DNA of 64,000 nt from Phorcus lineatus. Lineage: Eukaryota > Mollusca > Gastropoda > Trochida > Trochidae. The notes below the pieces were generated by a model. It was not told the origin of the DNA, ran no database searches, and was given only the letters and a program-made list of their open reading frames with translations. The position numbers and the translations under genes are program-made. The stretch's first letter is position 1, and every line of letters begins with the position of its first letter. This document shows, piece after piece, positions 37,801 through 49,715 of this stretch. Location: contig OV121087.1 in assembly GCA_921293015.1 (NCBI GenBank), positions 41,402,630 through 41,466,629 of the forward strand. Direction: 5' to 3'.

Positions 37801-40341
37801 ATAAACTTTATTTGCTTCAGAACTTACAAGGTTGATTGATTGAGTGTATTTCGTTAGTTATCAAGGATCAAGCATTATGCAGTTTCTGTGCATTCGTTGT
37901 CTTTGAGAAATATTGGTGTGCACTAGTTCGATAAAGCAAAAGGTGAAAATGAAAACCAATTTTGGTTAGAGATGATAATGGAGCGAACATTGCAGTGGTA
38001 GATAGATTTCTTCTTTTGGCTCAAAGTAATCAACTATAAAGTCTTTTAATAATACGAGGGTAAGCCCTTTGAAGTTTTTAATTTGAGGCTTATATTTTCA
38101 AGGGCGACAACTTCTGTAGCTTTGAGAAACAACGTGCGGGGAAGCTTGGAGCAAATTTGCGTTTTGAGAACAGTGGATTCCCCAAGTGTTACTGGAGGCA
38201 GAAAATTCATATATTTATGTATTTATACTCAGTATTTAATTGATATTTAGAATCAATTATTTGTATCTTACTATGGATTTATCTAATCATTTATGACAGA
38301 AGTGCATTTTTGTGTTTCAGGGGAGATGCTAATATAATTAAACACAGGATCAACAATTATATACGTTAGACAAAATTATATGGCTATAGAGTATACCAGC
38401 TTACTGATGACTTAATGACAATGGTGTTTAGCATGACTGTCATGAGCGCGACCATTTGATCAGAAAAGCATTGATTTATGCACTGAATTAAATACATTCA
38501 CTCAATAACTGATGGGGAAAGCTAGAACCCTGTCGGATTCGACCATGACACAAACCCTAACAAAACTACCATTTAAAAGGTGAAATAGACATAAACGTTA
38601 CCCTTTGAATAAGAAGTTAAGTTTTTAAAACAATGGTTTAATAGAGATACTTATAATATTATTGTCAAGCAATGTTGAATTTAGCCCATTGCCGAAACAA
38701 CAACCCAACCAACGCGATCGTAGAAAAGATTATTTGTTCAAAATATTTTCATTTTTTCTGAATTTTCAATTGCATGGCATGATAGGTCTGAGGTACCGGG
38801 TTCGTGTTCGGTTGATACACAAATATACATGTATCTCTATCTATAATGATTAAAGACATCAGAACATTAGGTAACGAAATAATAAAAAAAAGCTGCATCT
38901 TTCAATAAAAGTTAATAAGTGTCATGTGATGAACAACCTGCGTAATGATAAAGATGCTGCTGATAGAAATCCCTCTATTTCAATGCTTGAAGTGTATGAA
39001 ATGATCACCCTTTTTCATCAACCGTAACAACCTCAGTGCCAAACCTCACCATCTCCAGAATAAAGTAATCCTTTCCCAATTTAACTTAAATTTTCTTTTA
39101 TAAAAACTTATTCTGTGACTTTACTGGCAAACGTTCCTTATGCTTAATTGGAACGCCAGTATACATGTACTTTGCTGATTTTCCAGCGGCGCTTTCCTGT
39201 ACAGCAGGTTTCTTCAGTCAGTCAGCCAGCCAGTTTTCAGCGTGAGCTCTTTATCTAACTGCAACTTATCTTGATAATCTCTTTACACCTATTCTGGAAA
39301 CAGTTTATAGCCGATGAGGGCGCTGGATTTTTGAATTTGGCGCAATGCAGCAAGGGTTAGATAAGCCGAGACTGAATTGACGCAAGTTATGCCTTCGCGG
39401 GAAGTTGTTTTAGTCTGATAGACAGGGTCACGTAATTTCTCTACACAAATAACATCTCCTAAATTATTTTACATTAATTGGGGATACTTTCTCATTTGTT
39501 TAATGATGTTTTGTTACATTAAATGATGCTATGCATAGAGTGAGATGTTGCGTGACGAACGGTTTCATCCCACACGTTAACAGGGCAATAAAAACACTGT
39601 CCCGACGGGCGATTTGTAGATGATGGCCTATAAAATTTCCCCTGAAGTATATACAGTTGTTGATGGAGGTCCGTATAACCAGTTAACAGTTTCCGATCGA
39701 TCTCTAGAGATAGTGCTGAGGGCATGTGATGTGCATGTGATCACACTGGTGGAATCCACTCTGTATAACGTGACTTCCAGCCTGTTATATTCAGAAATTA
39801 TTCCCATAGACTCACATGTTAATCTTGCACAAATAAGTTCCTGTCGCTTCATTTTAAAACTTTGCAGGTTGAATTGAAATCCTCTTAACTTAAAGGATCT
39901 GGTATTTAAAGAACATCGTTAGATTCACCATTTTATGTACAAAACAAAAAAATGTTCCAAAAGACCACCATTATAAACGTTTACAAAACTATATTTATAT
40001 AAACGCGATTAAAAACTTAAAGCTCATTAGATGATAAGAAAGTGGAATAAAACGGAGCTTGTAGATGATTCCCTTTACTGGTTCCGATACGTAACAGGAT
40101 CCGACAAAAATCAAATGTATCAAAATTGTTTATGCTACACTGGACCTGTAGGTCTATGTTCAAATATAACTGGCATGAGTCTTCCACCAACAGATTGAAG
40201 TTTTGCCGGTGTAAGACTCTCAGATAAAGTGTTATATATGTTGTGTCAATCTGGGTCCAAGTGTTGACTTTTTTCCTTGAAAAAGGTAAGAAAATGCAGA
40301 AATCTGTTGATATCAAAAGGTAAATTTAAATAACATTGTAG
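34833..40341. other. No gene seen; scattered complex islands
   Basis: Less AT-biased islands lie at 35640-35800, 36420-36600, 37300-37560 and 39170-39400. The last includes GATGAGGGCGCTGG (39313-39326), CTCF-like. CGACAGCCGTTGTCG near 37.47 kb is a small dyad. The frames at 39.52-39.88 kb overlap on both strands and are not convincing. Confidence 0.4.
39219..39237. repeat. Short CAGT/CAGC tetranucleotide repeat
   Basis: CAGTCAGTCAGCCAGCCAG lies within a more GC-rich 80-bp island. Confidence 0.7.
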
Positions 40342-40375
40342 GTGGGTGGATCATCCACGTGCAGAGACAAAATAG
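40342..40375 (+). other. Mini-exon-like segment, copy 1
   Basis: AACATTGTAG precedes it and a consensus donor GTAAGT follows. One frame reads VGGSSTCRDKI. A related segment lies 217 bp downstream. It may be a duplicated microexon or just a local repeat. Confidence 0.3.
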
Positions 40376-40558
40376 GTAAGTTTGCATAGGAATTGCGACT
40401 CTGTTGGTAGAAAATGTTCAATGTTTGAAAATGGTCGTTTTATTAGCAAAGTCGTAGCATGCACATTTACACATCTGGAGGGCATGCCTTTTGATAGTAA
40501 TAATCCTACTACATTTTAGTATTGCGTCTGTAAAATTCGGCTTAAAACGATACTTTAG

Positions 40559-40594
40559 GTAGGTGGCTCATTCAAGAGCAGAGACAAAAGAAAG
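40559..40594 (+). other. Mini-exon-like segment, copy 2
   Basis: TACTTTAG precedes it and a weaker donor GTTAGC follows. The frame equivalent to copy 1 reads VGGSFKSRDKRK. Similarity to copy 1 extends past the donor (GACTC..GTAG..GAAAATG), which speaks for duplication of a larger block. Confidence 0.3.
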
Positions 40595-41682
40595 GTTAGC
40601 CTGACTCCTCGTAGGAAAATGAAGGTTTTATCGTCAACATCTCAGCCTCCCGTAATTGTTATTTCTCTCTCCTACTCGGACTTAACAAGCATGTAGGAGC
40701 CATGGCAACTTAACAGACGCTCCCTGCTATACACACGATTTACATCAGCTACATTAATTCATTGTTCTTGCTATAACAATGAAATAATCACGTTTATCTT
40801 TCGTGTTACTGAAATACCTCCTACACTTTGCTACAAACTTGATCACAAATTGTGATTAAATTGATTTTAAAGGTATCACTTTCACATGGATTCAACAATA
40901 TCAATCAGGTATATGGCCACCATCAATAAAAAATTCAATTTTAAAAATGAATCTATTTTCAAAAATCATTAACTAATCTGCAATTGAACTTCAACCGAAA
41001 AAAAAAAAGAATAGAAAGGATAAATGTAATTTAGGCAGGTACGGAATATCATTACGAGTATATATAAAACAATAATTATTAAATTGATAATTTGTGATTA
41101 TATTAATGATTTTTTTTTCTATTTTTATTTTGAGATTATATTATTATTGGTAATATCCTGTCTTATTTTGCGTCTAAAAGTATATTCCCGTAATCTCACG
41201 TAATTAACTCACGGGCAAAAGAAACGCTATCACTTTAGTTTTGAAATTACGAAAAAAATCAAACTCAGATTCAAACCCAATCGCAGGAAAATTACATAGT
41301 TAAATCTGATCGATTTGACATTTCATAATGACTGCCAAACTAACGAGATGTTATTTATGCATAATCACTATCTTTGAAGCTATGATTGATATAAGATATA
41401 TGTCACTATTATAAATTGTATAAACTTTCTCATTTGTAATTGCTTCGGAGAGGCCTTAAAATAAGCACCTAGGAGCTTGTTGGCCAATCCATTCATGAAT
41501 TGTACATTTTTTCATGACTAAATATGTTTAAATCAATCGCTTGAAACACATCGCCCCAAATACAACAATGATATTTTCATATTGAACTGTGGTATCAAAC
41601 GCATGCTTTTCCCAAATTTGTCAAATTATGGTTTTCACCCTTTTCATACAAAACAAAATAGCCCCATGCCCGACGGGTTTAA

Positions 41683-42543
41683 AACCAATTCGAATTGGTT
41701 GTCAGACACCCACGTTGTAAAAAACTCTTGAAGAATGACAAGACTGACTTTACAAAACGTGAGCGAGCAATCGGCATGGTTGAAATGGGAACCACCAAAA
41801 CCCATGTTACAAAAAAGCGTGGCTGTAACCGTACAACTGTCACTACATGTATATATAGACTAATGCAACGTTATCGTCATTCGGGAGAGACCACAGGCAG
41901 ACCAAGATAAGGTCGACCGAGAGTCACAACCCACCAGGACGACCAATATCTGCACACGTTCCACCTCAGAAACGCTTCCTGACAGTGACGGCATCGGCAT
42001 CGAATGCCCTACATGTAGGTAACCGGTTAGGCATACGCACAGTGAACAAACGTCTAAGGCCCAATGCCAGGGAATACAGACCATTCCGGGGACAGCTGTT
42101 GACAGCCGAACATTGCAAACGAAGACTGAGATGGGCAAGGACGGTTTTACGTTGGCAGCGACGTCAGTGGCAGAGGGTGCTTTCCTCTGACTAAAAAGTC
42201 TGTCTCTTCAAAGCAGATGAAAGAGTACGTGTTTACCGCAGTCGGGGAGAGAGAACCGCTGCATGTTGCGTTCAGGAAGTGGTGCCCTACGGAGGAGGAA
42301 GTGTCATGTCACCAATCGAACATCTTTGGGACGCTTTCGATCGTCGTATTCGTCCACGACGAACAACCTCCAGATAATCGCCAGCAACTTGCTCGAGCTT
42401 TACACGAAGAATGGCAGGGCATTCCACGTAATGACATAACACGTTTGATTTTCTCCATGCGTCGGAGGGTTAATGCGTGTATTGTGGCAAGGGGAGGCCA
42501 TACACACAGAACCTGGATTTCCCTGCACCGGGATCAGTCATGA
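41683..42543 (+). mobile_element. Tc1-like DNA transposon, internally deleted relic
   Basis: The stretch encodes recognisable pieces of a Tc1/mariner (IS630-type) transposase with no intact frame. An 18-bp perfect palindrome (AACCAATTCGAATTGGTT, 41683-41700) overlaps the first ATG. Terminal inverted repeats could not be found in the flanking 300-400 bp on either side, so the true ends are uncertain and the outer parts are probably lost. Several defects point to an old, non-mobile copy. Confidence 0.85.
41695..42543 (+). pseudogene. Tc1-like transposase pseudogene (DD34E type)
   Basis: The N-terminus (41755-41907) has the Tc1 helix-turn-helix pattern RERAIGMVEMG, then GCNRTTV, then the GRPR hook. 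A stop at 41908 interrupts the repeated GRPR, after which VTTHQDDQYL continues. A single-base loss near 41972 shifts the frame before the HLRNRF-like block. The segment RLGIRTVNKRLR to RRLRWARTVLRW follows. The first catalytic Asp is present (SSD, 42189-42191) but is followed directly by TAA where the family has Glu. The family's GGGSVMVW motif is joined in frame at about 42308 to SPIEHLWD, so roughly 80-90 residues, including the second catalytic Asp, are deleted. The catalytic Glu of IEHLW is kept (42315-42317). Another frame change near 42355-42368 precedes the C-terminal PPDNRQQL to ARGGHT block. It is inactive. Confidence 0.88.
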
Positions 42544-43354
42544 CAGTGAACTTGGACTTTTTGACCTCCAGGCCAATATCAGCGGAGACTGTGCCGTTGA
42601 TACCGGTAGCTGATTTGTTGCATGTCTTATGAATATGATATCGTCACATGTTTTGGTTTTTAATCTCACTTTTGTATTTAATCTGTAATGTAGATTCAGA
42701 TACATGGTAACGTTTCTTTTTCCTCTGAGTTTATATTCAGAATATGATTTTCTTCTTGACACATATTTTCTTTATCTTATCAATGGTGGTAGATAAGCGT
42801 TTCCGACTGCTAGAGCTGTGATAATGCCGGTATTCTAATTCTTGTATGCTGTCACAATGCTGTAACAGGGACAGATTCATGTTAAGTGACCGCTTGGAAG
42901 ACGCAATCCCATGAGTAAAAAGGAAAAGTCGTGACGTTAGATCATTTTTTTCCGAACGTCACTGAGATGAAACCAGGTGTAAATATTATGTAAACATCAA
43001 CGTAAAAAGATCATCAAACAGTTTAGACTTCCCATAAGCCCCCATACCTTGCGCACATTAATGAGTGTTATATATTCCCAATTGATCTACAAAGTTAATG
43101 TGTGATACTGTTGCTATGATAAAATGATGTTTTTCACCAGCAATCATCTATTAGAAACGCATTTCTAATATGTATTATTTATATCTTATATACATGTACA
43201 GCAATACTACCGTGTATTATGAAATACGGATAGGAAAGAAAACAATGTTGAATGAATGTGATTAGGAATTGACCATACCAATATGGATTATCCTTAAGCC
43301 CAATGAAAACAAATATTGTACCAATAGAGACAATAAATAGCCTAGAAGGTGTCG

Positions 43355-43693
43355 TACCGGGAAGTAGACATTTGTTATAACAGTAAAAATCCTTTGATGT
43401 TGGAGGGATGTCGACTTGTGTTATTTCAAAGGGTGAACTTTCTGGTTATACTAAATTCTGAACTACCTAACGAAACAGGAGCTAACACCAACTCTCGGTT
43501 AAAGAGCCACTCCGTGAGTTGTTGGAATCATATATGCCAAATTTAATCAATGGTGTCATTTGCTAATTTGGTGTTACCCGCATGTTAAAATCACAGATTC
43601 TGCCCATTGTTCCTAAAGTGCAGTCGACTAGAAAATCACTAAGTGCCGACCCTACTTGTTGTTATAAACATCACAAATGTCTATTTCCCGGTA
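43355..43693. mobile_element. Short DNA transposon (MITE), 335 bp, flanked by TA
   Basis: The termini are CCGGGAAGTAGACATTTG on the left and, inverted, CCGGGAAATAGACATTTG on the right: 17 of 18 bp identical. Both ends are bordered by TA (43355-43356 and 43692-43693), the target used by Tc1/mariner-type elements. The inside (43375-43673) has further loose inverted similarity around GTCGACT but no transposase. Confidence 0.75.
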
Positions 43694-46572
43694 GGTAGCC
43701 AAATAGAAAAGCTCCAGCGGGGCTTGGGAAATACAGAACATATACATTTCGAAATAAGTACTAATTACACCCCGCCTATTGAACCTTGCATGGCGAGGGT
43801 TAAACTATAAATACACAGCTTAACCTTTAACCGACGACAACAATAGCTTTCACTACCATAACAGCATCAACCCAAACATTAACAGTGACATGAATGGAGA
43901 GTTTTGACATTGGTTGTCAGTATAGTTTTGGAATGTGTTTACTTCAAGCCAAGCAATAGCACGGGTCATTGAATTGGCCCTGTTTATAGACTTATTGTTT
44001 GCTGTTTATCGGTGTTATTCGTGTTGTTGACATGATTTAATAAATTTTTAAGCTTATAGACGTTATGTTTGCTAGTGATATATGTAATTCATGTTGTTGA
44101 CTTTCACTCACAAATATGCTCCACCGCACGATATTTGTATAGAAACGTGTTTGTTTGAAATGTAGACATGACAACAACATCGATGAGCAGGATCTGGAAA
44201 AGTTGATAGGTTTATTAATGGCTCTTTTTCTCTTGTACTTATATTTGGAATATCAGATTACTTTTACTTATATATCTTATATCAAAACATTATGGTTACG
44301 GATAAGTAATAACTCGACGCGTGTACATTTATCACTGGTTAATCGCTCTTAAATTAACTGTATATATCATCGGTAACGAAAAATAGAAGAAGTATTGCAA
44401 ACTTAGTAAATTTTTGTTAAATCGGGAAAAAAACTTGTATTAAAAAAATTCATTTTGATTACATGTTTTTTTTCCGACGGGTATATTACTGTACATGTAA
44501 AAACAATTCTGAATTACCTTACTTGTTGATTTGATTGGTTTTACTTTTACATTAATTTAGCATTTGTAGAAGACATTTTTGTTACCTATGAGATCGAAAT
44601 ATTACATCCGTGCCTTAAGTCAAAATATCACTTTGTCATCGTGATGTTAAGTAGCAGGTTATTAGAAATAATTATTTATTTAAATAAAGTGATTTACCCT
44701 CTGTAGCGAATTACTGCACACAATCTTATATTTAATGGTAACTTATAAATGTTTAAAATGTGTAAAACCAACATTCCACAGCGTCTTTATAATATGTACA
44801 TATTTTAAAATAACTTATGTGGCATATTGTCTTAGTGCAGATCGTTAGTTATATTTAGTTATTATTATTTATATCTACGAAATACAGGCGTGCGACAGTG
44901 CCTTTACGAAACTATAGAAATTAACATTTGTTACTGATATAATAGGTTTTTTACATTCCATAAGAATAGCATTCAGTACAAGATACAATCGATAACATTA
45001 CATAGAAATAATTTAGGAATCGAATCTTACTTCCGTTTGCAAATATATCGGAGTTGTAATAACCGTGCCACGATGATTCGAAAAATGATCTTTGAATATA
45101 AACTATGTTCAATATTAATGGTACTTGATTTAACTCGTGCCAAAACATCATCAACAATTATATAACACCATATCACACATTCATAAAAATGACAATGCAT
45201 GATAAATATTGGTTTTCAATGTTAATAGAACATAGGCTTGAATTACTTCTCGGAGCCAAAATAACACTGACCAATTACATCAACACTTATATTTTAACCT
45301 TTCAAACACTTTTAAATACAATTACCTAAAATTTTCATCCTGCTGTAGATAAGTTTCCAATTGATGAGTTGCATTGTCCGATTTTCGATCATAGTTGCGA
45401 AATTAATGAATATTAATCGCCAAACTGAACCATTTAGTATTTACATGAGTTTTGCATCTACAACTCACGGAGAGGATCGGTCATATAAATGTGATCTCCT
45501 GTGCGACTAAAAAATGCCATAGGATGACATGAAAAGTAAAAAATGTTATCATAGGTCTTTAAGATTATAAAAAAATCCTTCAGACACAATGATTGATTCA
45601 AGATCTGACCTTATAGCACACATTCCCTAGAGACTACGCGTCGATAGTCACATCATCTTTTAGTATTTGTTATAAATGGTATCGCTTACAGAATCAGTTG
45701 ATCTGTCAATTGTACGGTTTCTTTCGAATTGGATCTGCAATAAATGGTTCCAAGTCGAAATGATGTAGAGATTATTTACTATCGGGAGAATACAAATTTT
45801 GGCTAAGACACGTGATTTGTTTTCACATGGCATTACAGTTCTCAAGTTCAATGTCACGCATAGCGTGCAAATAACTTATAAACAACTTCCTTTTGCATAA
45901 TCATATATCTTTTCTCATACATCAAAATAGTACTGAGAAAACCCAGAACCGATTATGACATATAGTAATTGTAAAAAATAAGGGAATTATTGTCACAAAG
46001 GGTTGGCGTAATGACTCATATTTTGTATCACGTCCTCTTGTTGGAAATACATTGAAAATGAAAAGGAATACCATTATGTAATTCTATTGAAACAACAACA
46101 GCTTTACATAATGTACCTCGTTTCATGACGCTATTCCTTAAAACATCAAGGCACTAAAATTTGGTCTTCATCAATCCGGTTTTACATATTAACAAGTCAA
46201 AGTCAGGAGGAACGTCCTTTATTTTCGGGCTGGAATTCTCTATTGTACTTTAAAGGACAGTCCAATCGGGGTATTTTTGGTGGAAACGAAATTCAAGTGG
46301 ACATTCACGTTTATACAAGTATGTTATCGGTAAATGAATGTAACATAACCCAGTTGGAACATAGTACTGAGGATAACATTTTGGTTGATTAAAAGTCTAA
46401 ACCTAAATAAATGAGAGCGCAGACTCAGTAAAATAACACAAGAATGAGAAGTAAAGCCATTCATCAGCGCTACGAGCAAGAAAAGACATTGTAAATAAAT
46501 CTTATCATAAATGATATCTTAATTGGTGGATATTTTATCTATACATATGTTTATTTGTATAATGTTGTGAAA
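43694..46572. other. No gene seen
   Basis: AT-rich with short chance frames only. Confidence 0.55.
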
Positions 46573-46695
46573 CAGGGGGCCGTTGCACAAAACACTAAGG
46601 TTACCTTAAGTCCTTAAGGTAACCTTAGTGCAATGTTAAAGGATGGCACTAAGGTTAACCTTAGTGTTTAAGTTGCTTTGAGCAACGGGCCCCTG
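46573..46695. mobile_element. MITE with internal palindromes, about 123 bp
   Basis: The terminal inverted repeats CAGGGGGCCGTTGCACAAA and (inverted) CAGGGGCCCGTTGCTCAAA pair at most positions. Inside are two overlapping inverted repeats built from ACTAAGGTTACCTTA and ACTAAGGTTAACCTTAGT, so the whole can fold into a multi-arm hairpin. There are no coding remains and no clear target duplication (GTGAAA versus GTAAAA). Confidence 0.78.
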
Positions 46696-49203
46696 GTAAA
46701 AGCATACAGCGCCTTTTCCCATGTCATTTTGCCTAAAAAGAAAGATAGCGGACCGTAGCCGATAGATGCGCCTCTTTAAAGAGGCTAACTTAATGACTAA
46801 GGTCCACAATGTTGCTTAAAGGTAAAAATGTATGAAAAAAGGTGCTGTTTTTTTAACCCGTGAAATACGTTTCCACTAAAATACCCCCTTTAAAGTATTT
46901 TTACCCATTTAATGTAACGACCCTACCTTTTTAACAATTTGTTAAGAAAATAAGAATCGGGCAACAACACATTCTAACAGTCTGGGTTTGAATGAAATTG
47001 ATGCATGAATTTAAATGAATTCATCTGCTGTCTAAAAAAACGAAAATTGACACATACGTTTCTGTACCAAGCACTTGCTTGACAACGACATTATAATTTA
47101 TGTCGAAACGACGCTCTCATATAGAGGAAAGGATCTTACATGTAGCAATAAGAACTGCCCTTATTGTCTATCTTTGAGAAAATTGGTTCTGTTTCCAACT
47201 TTACACGGTTTAAGCAAGTCTCTGAAAGTTTTTCAATCTTGAGATACCAAACATCGCTATCAAGCTTTAACATCGGATACAATCTCGACATTGAAAACAG
47301 CATTTATTATGATAAAATCAAGTAGTATTTTAAGGTTTAGTTTTATGCATGCACCTATTGAGCAGTCCAAATAACGTTCTTTTGAAAGATACTCATATAT
47401 ACAGGAAGATTTGATACGTTAAACGAAATGCGCGAAACAATGCGCGAACAACATCGATGCTCCGCTCGAGCACGATAACAAACGACTATAGTATACAATG
47501 GCAATTTCGGGCGACGTTACTTGTGCTTGCTCTCGGAAATCACCAACATTCTACATTTGCATCAAAGGAAAGTCAATGAATTCTGTGACGTAAGTTCTCG
47601 ACCGTTGTCTGTATTTGGAATAAAATCTGTAACATTAATTTACAAATTGAAATCGGTATCGTAGCATCGATGGTGTAAATACAGTTTCAAAGCGTATGGT
47701 GGTTTCCAACACTTTGTGAATATGTATTTAACCTGTTGAAACTTTTCAAGACCGTTTATCAAAAGCCGTGTTGGGGCTTTTGATAGATTTCGTGCTTATA
47801 AAGATGAATTTTGTTGATCGCGTTGATGCATGACTACTTACCTGGAATCGGCATTGTTATGCGCGGGTTATTGTTTATAAGTTAAAAATTGTATAATATA
47901 TTTGCACTGTTTGATGGGTCACGAGATTCCCTTGGTACGTTGTTTGTTTGTGTAAGCTACCTCATTCTATTTCTAGGTGTCATGAATTTTATATGAGACA
48001 AGTCTTTACTACTTTGACCTCCGTTTAGCAGTTTTTCTAGAGTAAATAAGGCTTAGTTGATAGGACACTTTAGATTCTTGGATTACTTGCTTACATCTGA
48101 CTTCGTGATTATTATGCCGCGTCAAAGTTCTTAACTATATATCTTGGGTATATCATCAAACCGAATGAACTGCACTAACCAAGAACATGCATGTTGAATA
48201 TGTTTTGCAAGCTTATTACAACTTATGGTGATTTATTGAAATAGTATTAAAATGTTTTTATACTTATATAAATCGTATATATTAACCTTAAATTATTTGT
48301 TTATTCTAAACTTTATTCACATGCTTAAGGGATAGTTTGCTTGTTTGAAAGGAAAAAAACCTATATTCTAAATTCACAGGTAAAAATTCAATTCTTTCAT
48401 TCATTTGTTTCAATAACAAGAATAACAGATTTTTCAAAGTCCTCTGCATGCTCGTTTGTTGAATATTTATTCCATTATTCCTGCTAGTTGATATTGCTGG
48501 TATGAATATAAAAATCGCATTCATGTGCGTCAGCCCGTGTACTGACCGAATACCTATAATACACACAGTAATTTTTCACGTAAGTCCTACAGCAACGAAT
48601 ATTCCGCATATGTGTTGTATTGCAAGTAACCTAATCACTTGTAAGGTCAGACGGCTGCCCAAAGATAAAAGGCTTCTTTTCCTTATGCACGTGCGACCCG
48701 CCATGTGTAGGTTTGCACTAGGATGCTTTGTTCGAGATCATCTTGTCGCGTGTATTTCGAAAACATACTCTGTCCGGATACAGTCACATACTGCACACAG
48801 AGATTGATTGGTCTTTACGGACCAAAGTTTAAAAGAACATCAATTATATTAATTTTTTTATCGCTGTCAAAAAAGAAATATTGGCTCTTTGCCTGATAAC
48901 TGAACTTGAACTATTATATATACGTCATTTCTATATCCAAATAGTTCATCACGTCACGCAGATGAAATACAATACTAACCAGTGAGTTAATGTAGATTGG
49001 GGTCGATGTTTCGTGAGTAATTTCGCTGTGCACAGTCCTACTAAACATATTATAAAAGCCCCCCTCGCCCCACCCTCGTACACAAAGGACATCTCATATG
49101 TTCTATTTCTGAAATATCAAACTATTTTAAGACATGTGGTATGTAGATCATTAGGCATTCAGATCAGTGGTAATACATGTAAATAAAATGAGTTAAACTG
49201 ACA
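46696..49203. other. No gene seen; two notable small dyads
   Basis: GCCTCTTTAAAGAGGC (46770-46785) is a perfect 16-bp palindrome. TATCAAAAGCC and GGCTTTTGATA (47757-47767 and 47775-47785) form an 11-bp perfect stem with a 7-base loop. A 101-codon frame at 48.50-48.81 kb has no recognisable domain. Confidence 0.5.
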
Positions 49204-49224
49204 CCCCCCCCCCCCCCCCCCCCC
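49204..49224. repeat. Poly-C tract, 21 bases
   Basis: An uninterrupted run of 21 C, followed after one A by five more C. On the opposite strand it is a G-run able to form a G-quadruplex. Its length is likely to vary and is hard to sequence exactly. Confidence 0.97.
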
Positions 49225-49477
49225 AGCCCCCACACTACCACTGCTCTTCAGTACAGTAAATACGACTTATATACTTATCACTGAACAACACGCAGGGAAC
49301 TCTTCAATTTCTGCACAGGTCATCTGTAATTGTAGATAAGTCCTTATAACGGCCCCACGTTAATTATCCCCCTTGTAAACAAGCACTTGGATTTGTTACC
49401 TCCACGTACAAGTTCAAATGTTATGGAGTGCAATTCTGTGGTCGTGTATTCTCTGGACAGTCAAACAGACATCTGAC

Positions 49478-49715
49478 ACATGTATACAGACTGATTGTGT
49501 TATAGGCAGACAGACGGACATGTATACAGACTGATTGTGCTTTCGACAGACAGACGGACATGTATACAGACTGATTGTGTTATAGACAGACAGACAGACA
49601 GACATGTCTACAGACTGATTGTGTTATAGGCAGACAGACGGACATGTATACAGACTGATTGTGTTATAGACAGACAGACGGACATGTATACAGACTGATT
49701 GACTTAAAGGCAGAC
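49478..49715. repeat. 40-bp minisatellite, six copies
   Basis: CATGTATACAGACTGATTG recurs at 49479, 49519, 49559, 49603, 49643 and 49683. One unit is 44 bp because it has an extra GACA. Each unit contains a (GACA)-type core, so it probably grew from a tetranucleotide repeat. The unit also contains the palindrome ACATGT. Confidence 0.94.

Noticed and set aside
41860-42138. 92-codon minus-strand frame
   Set aside because: Antisense of the Tc1-like transposase relic.
49479-49715. Regularly spaced repeats resembling a CRISPR array
   Set aside because: The units are tandem with no unique spacers, and the context is eukaryotic.
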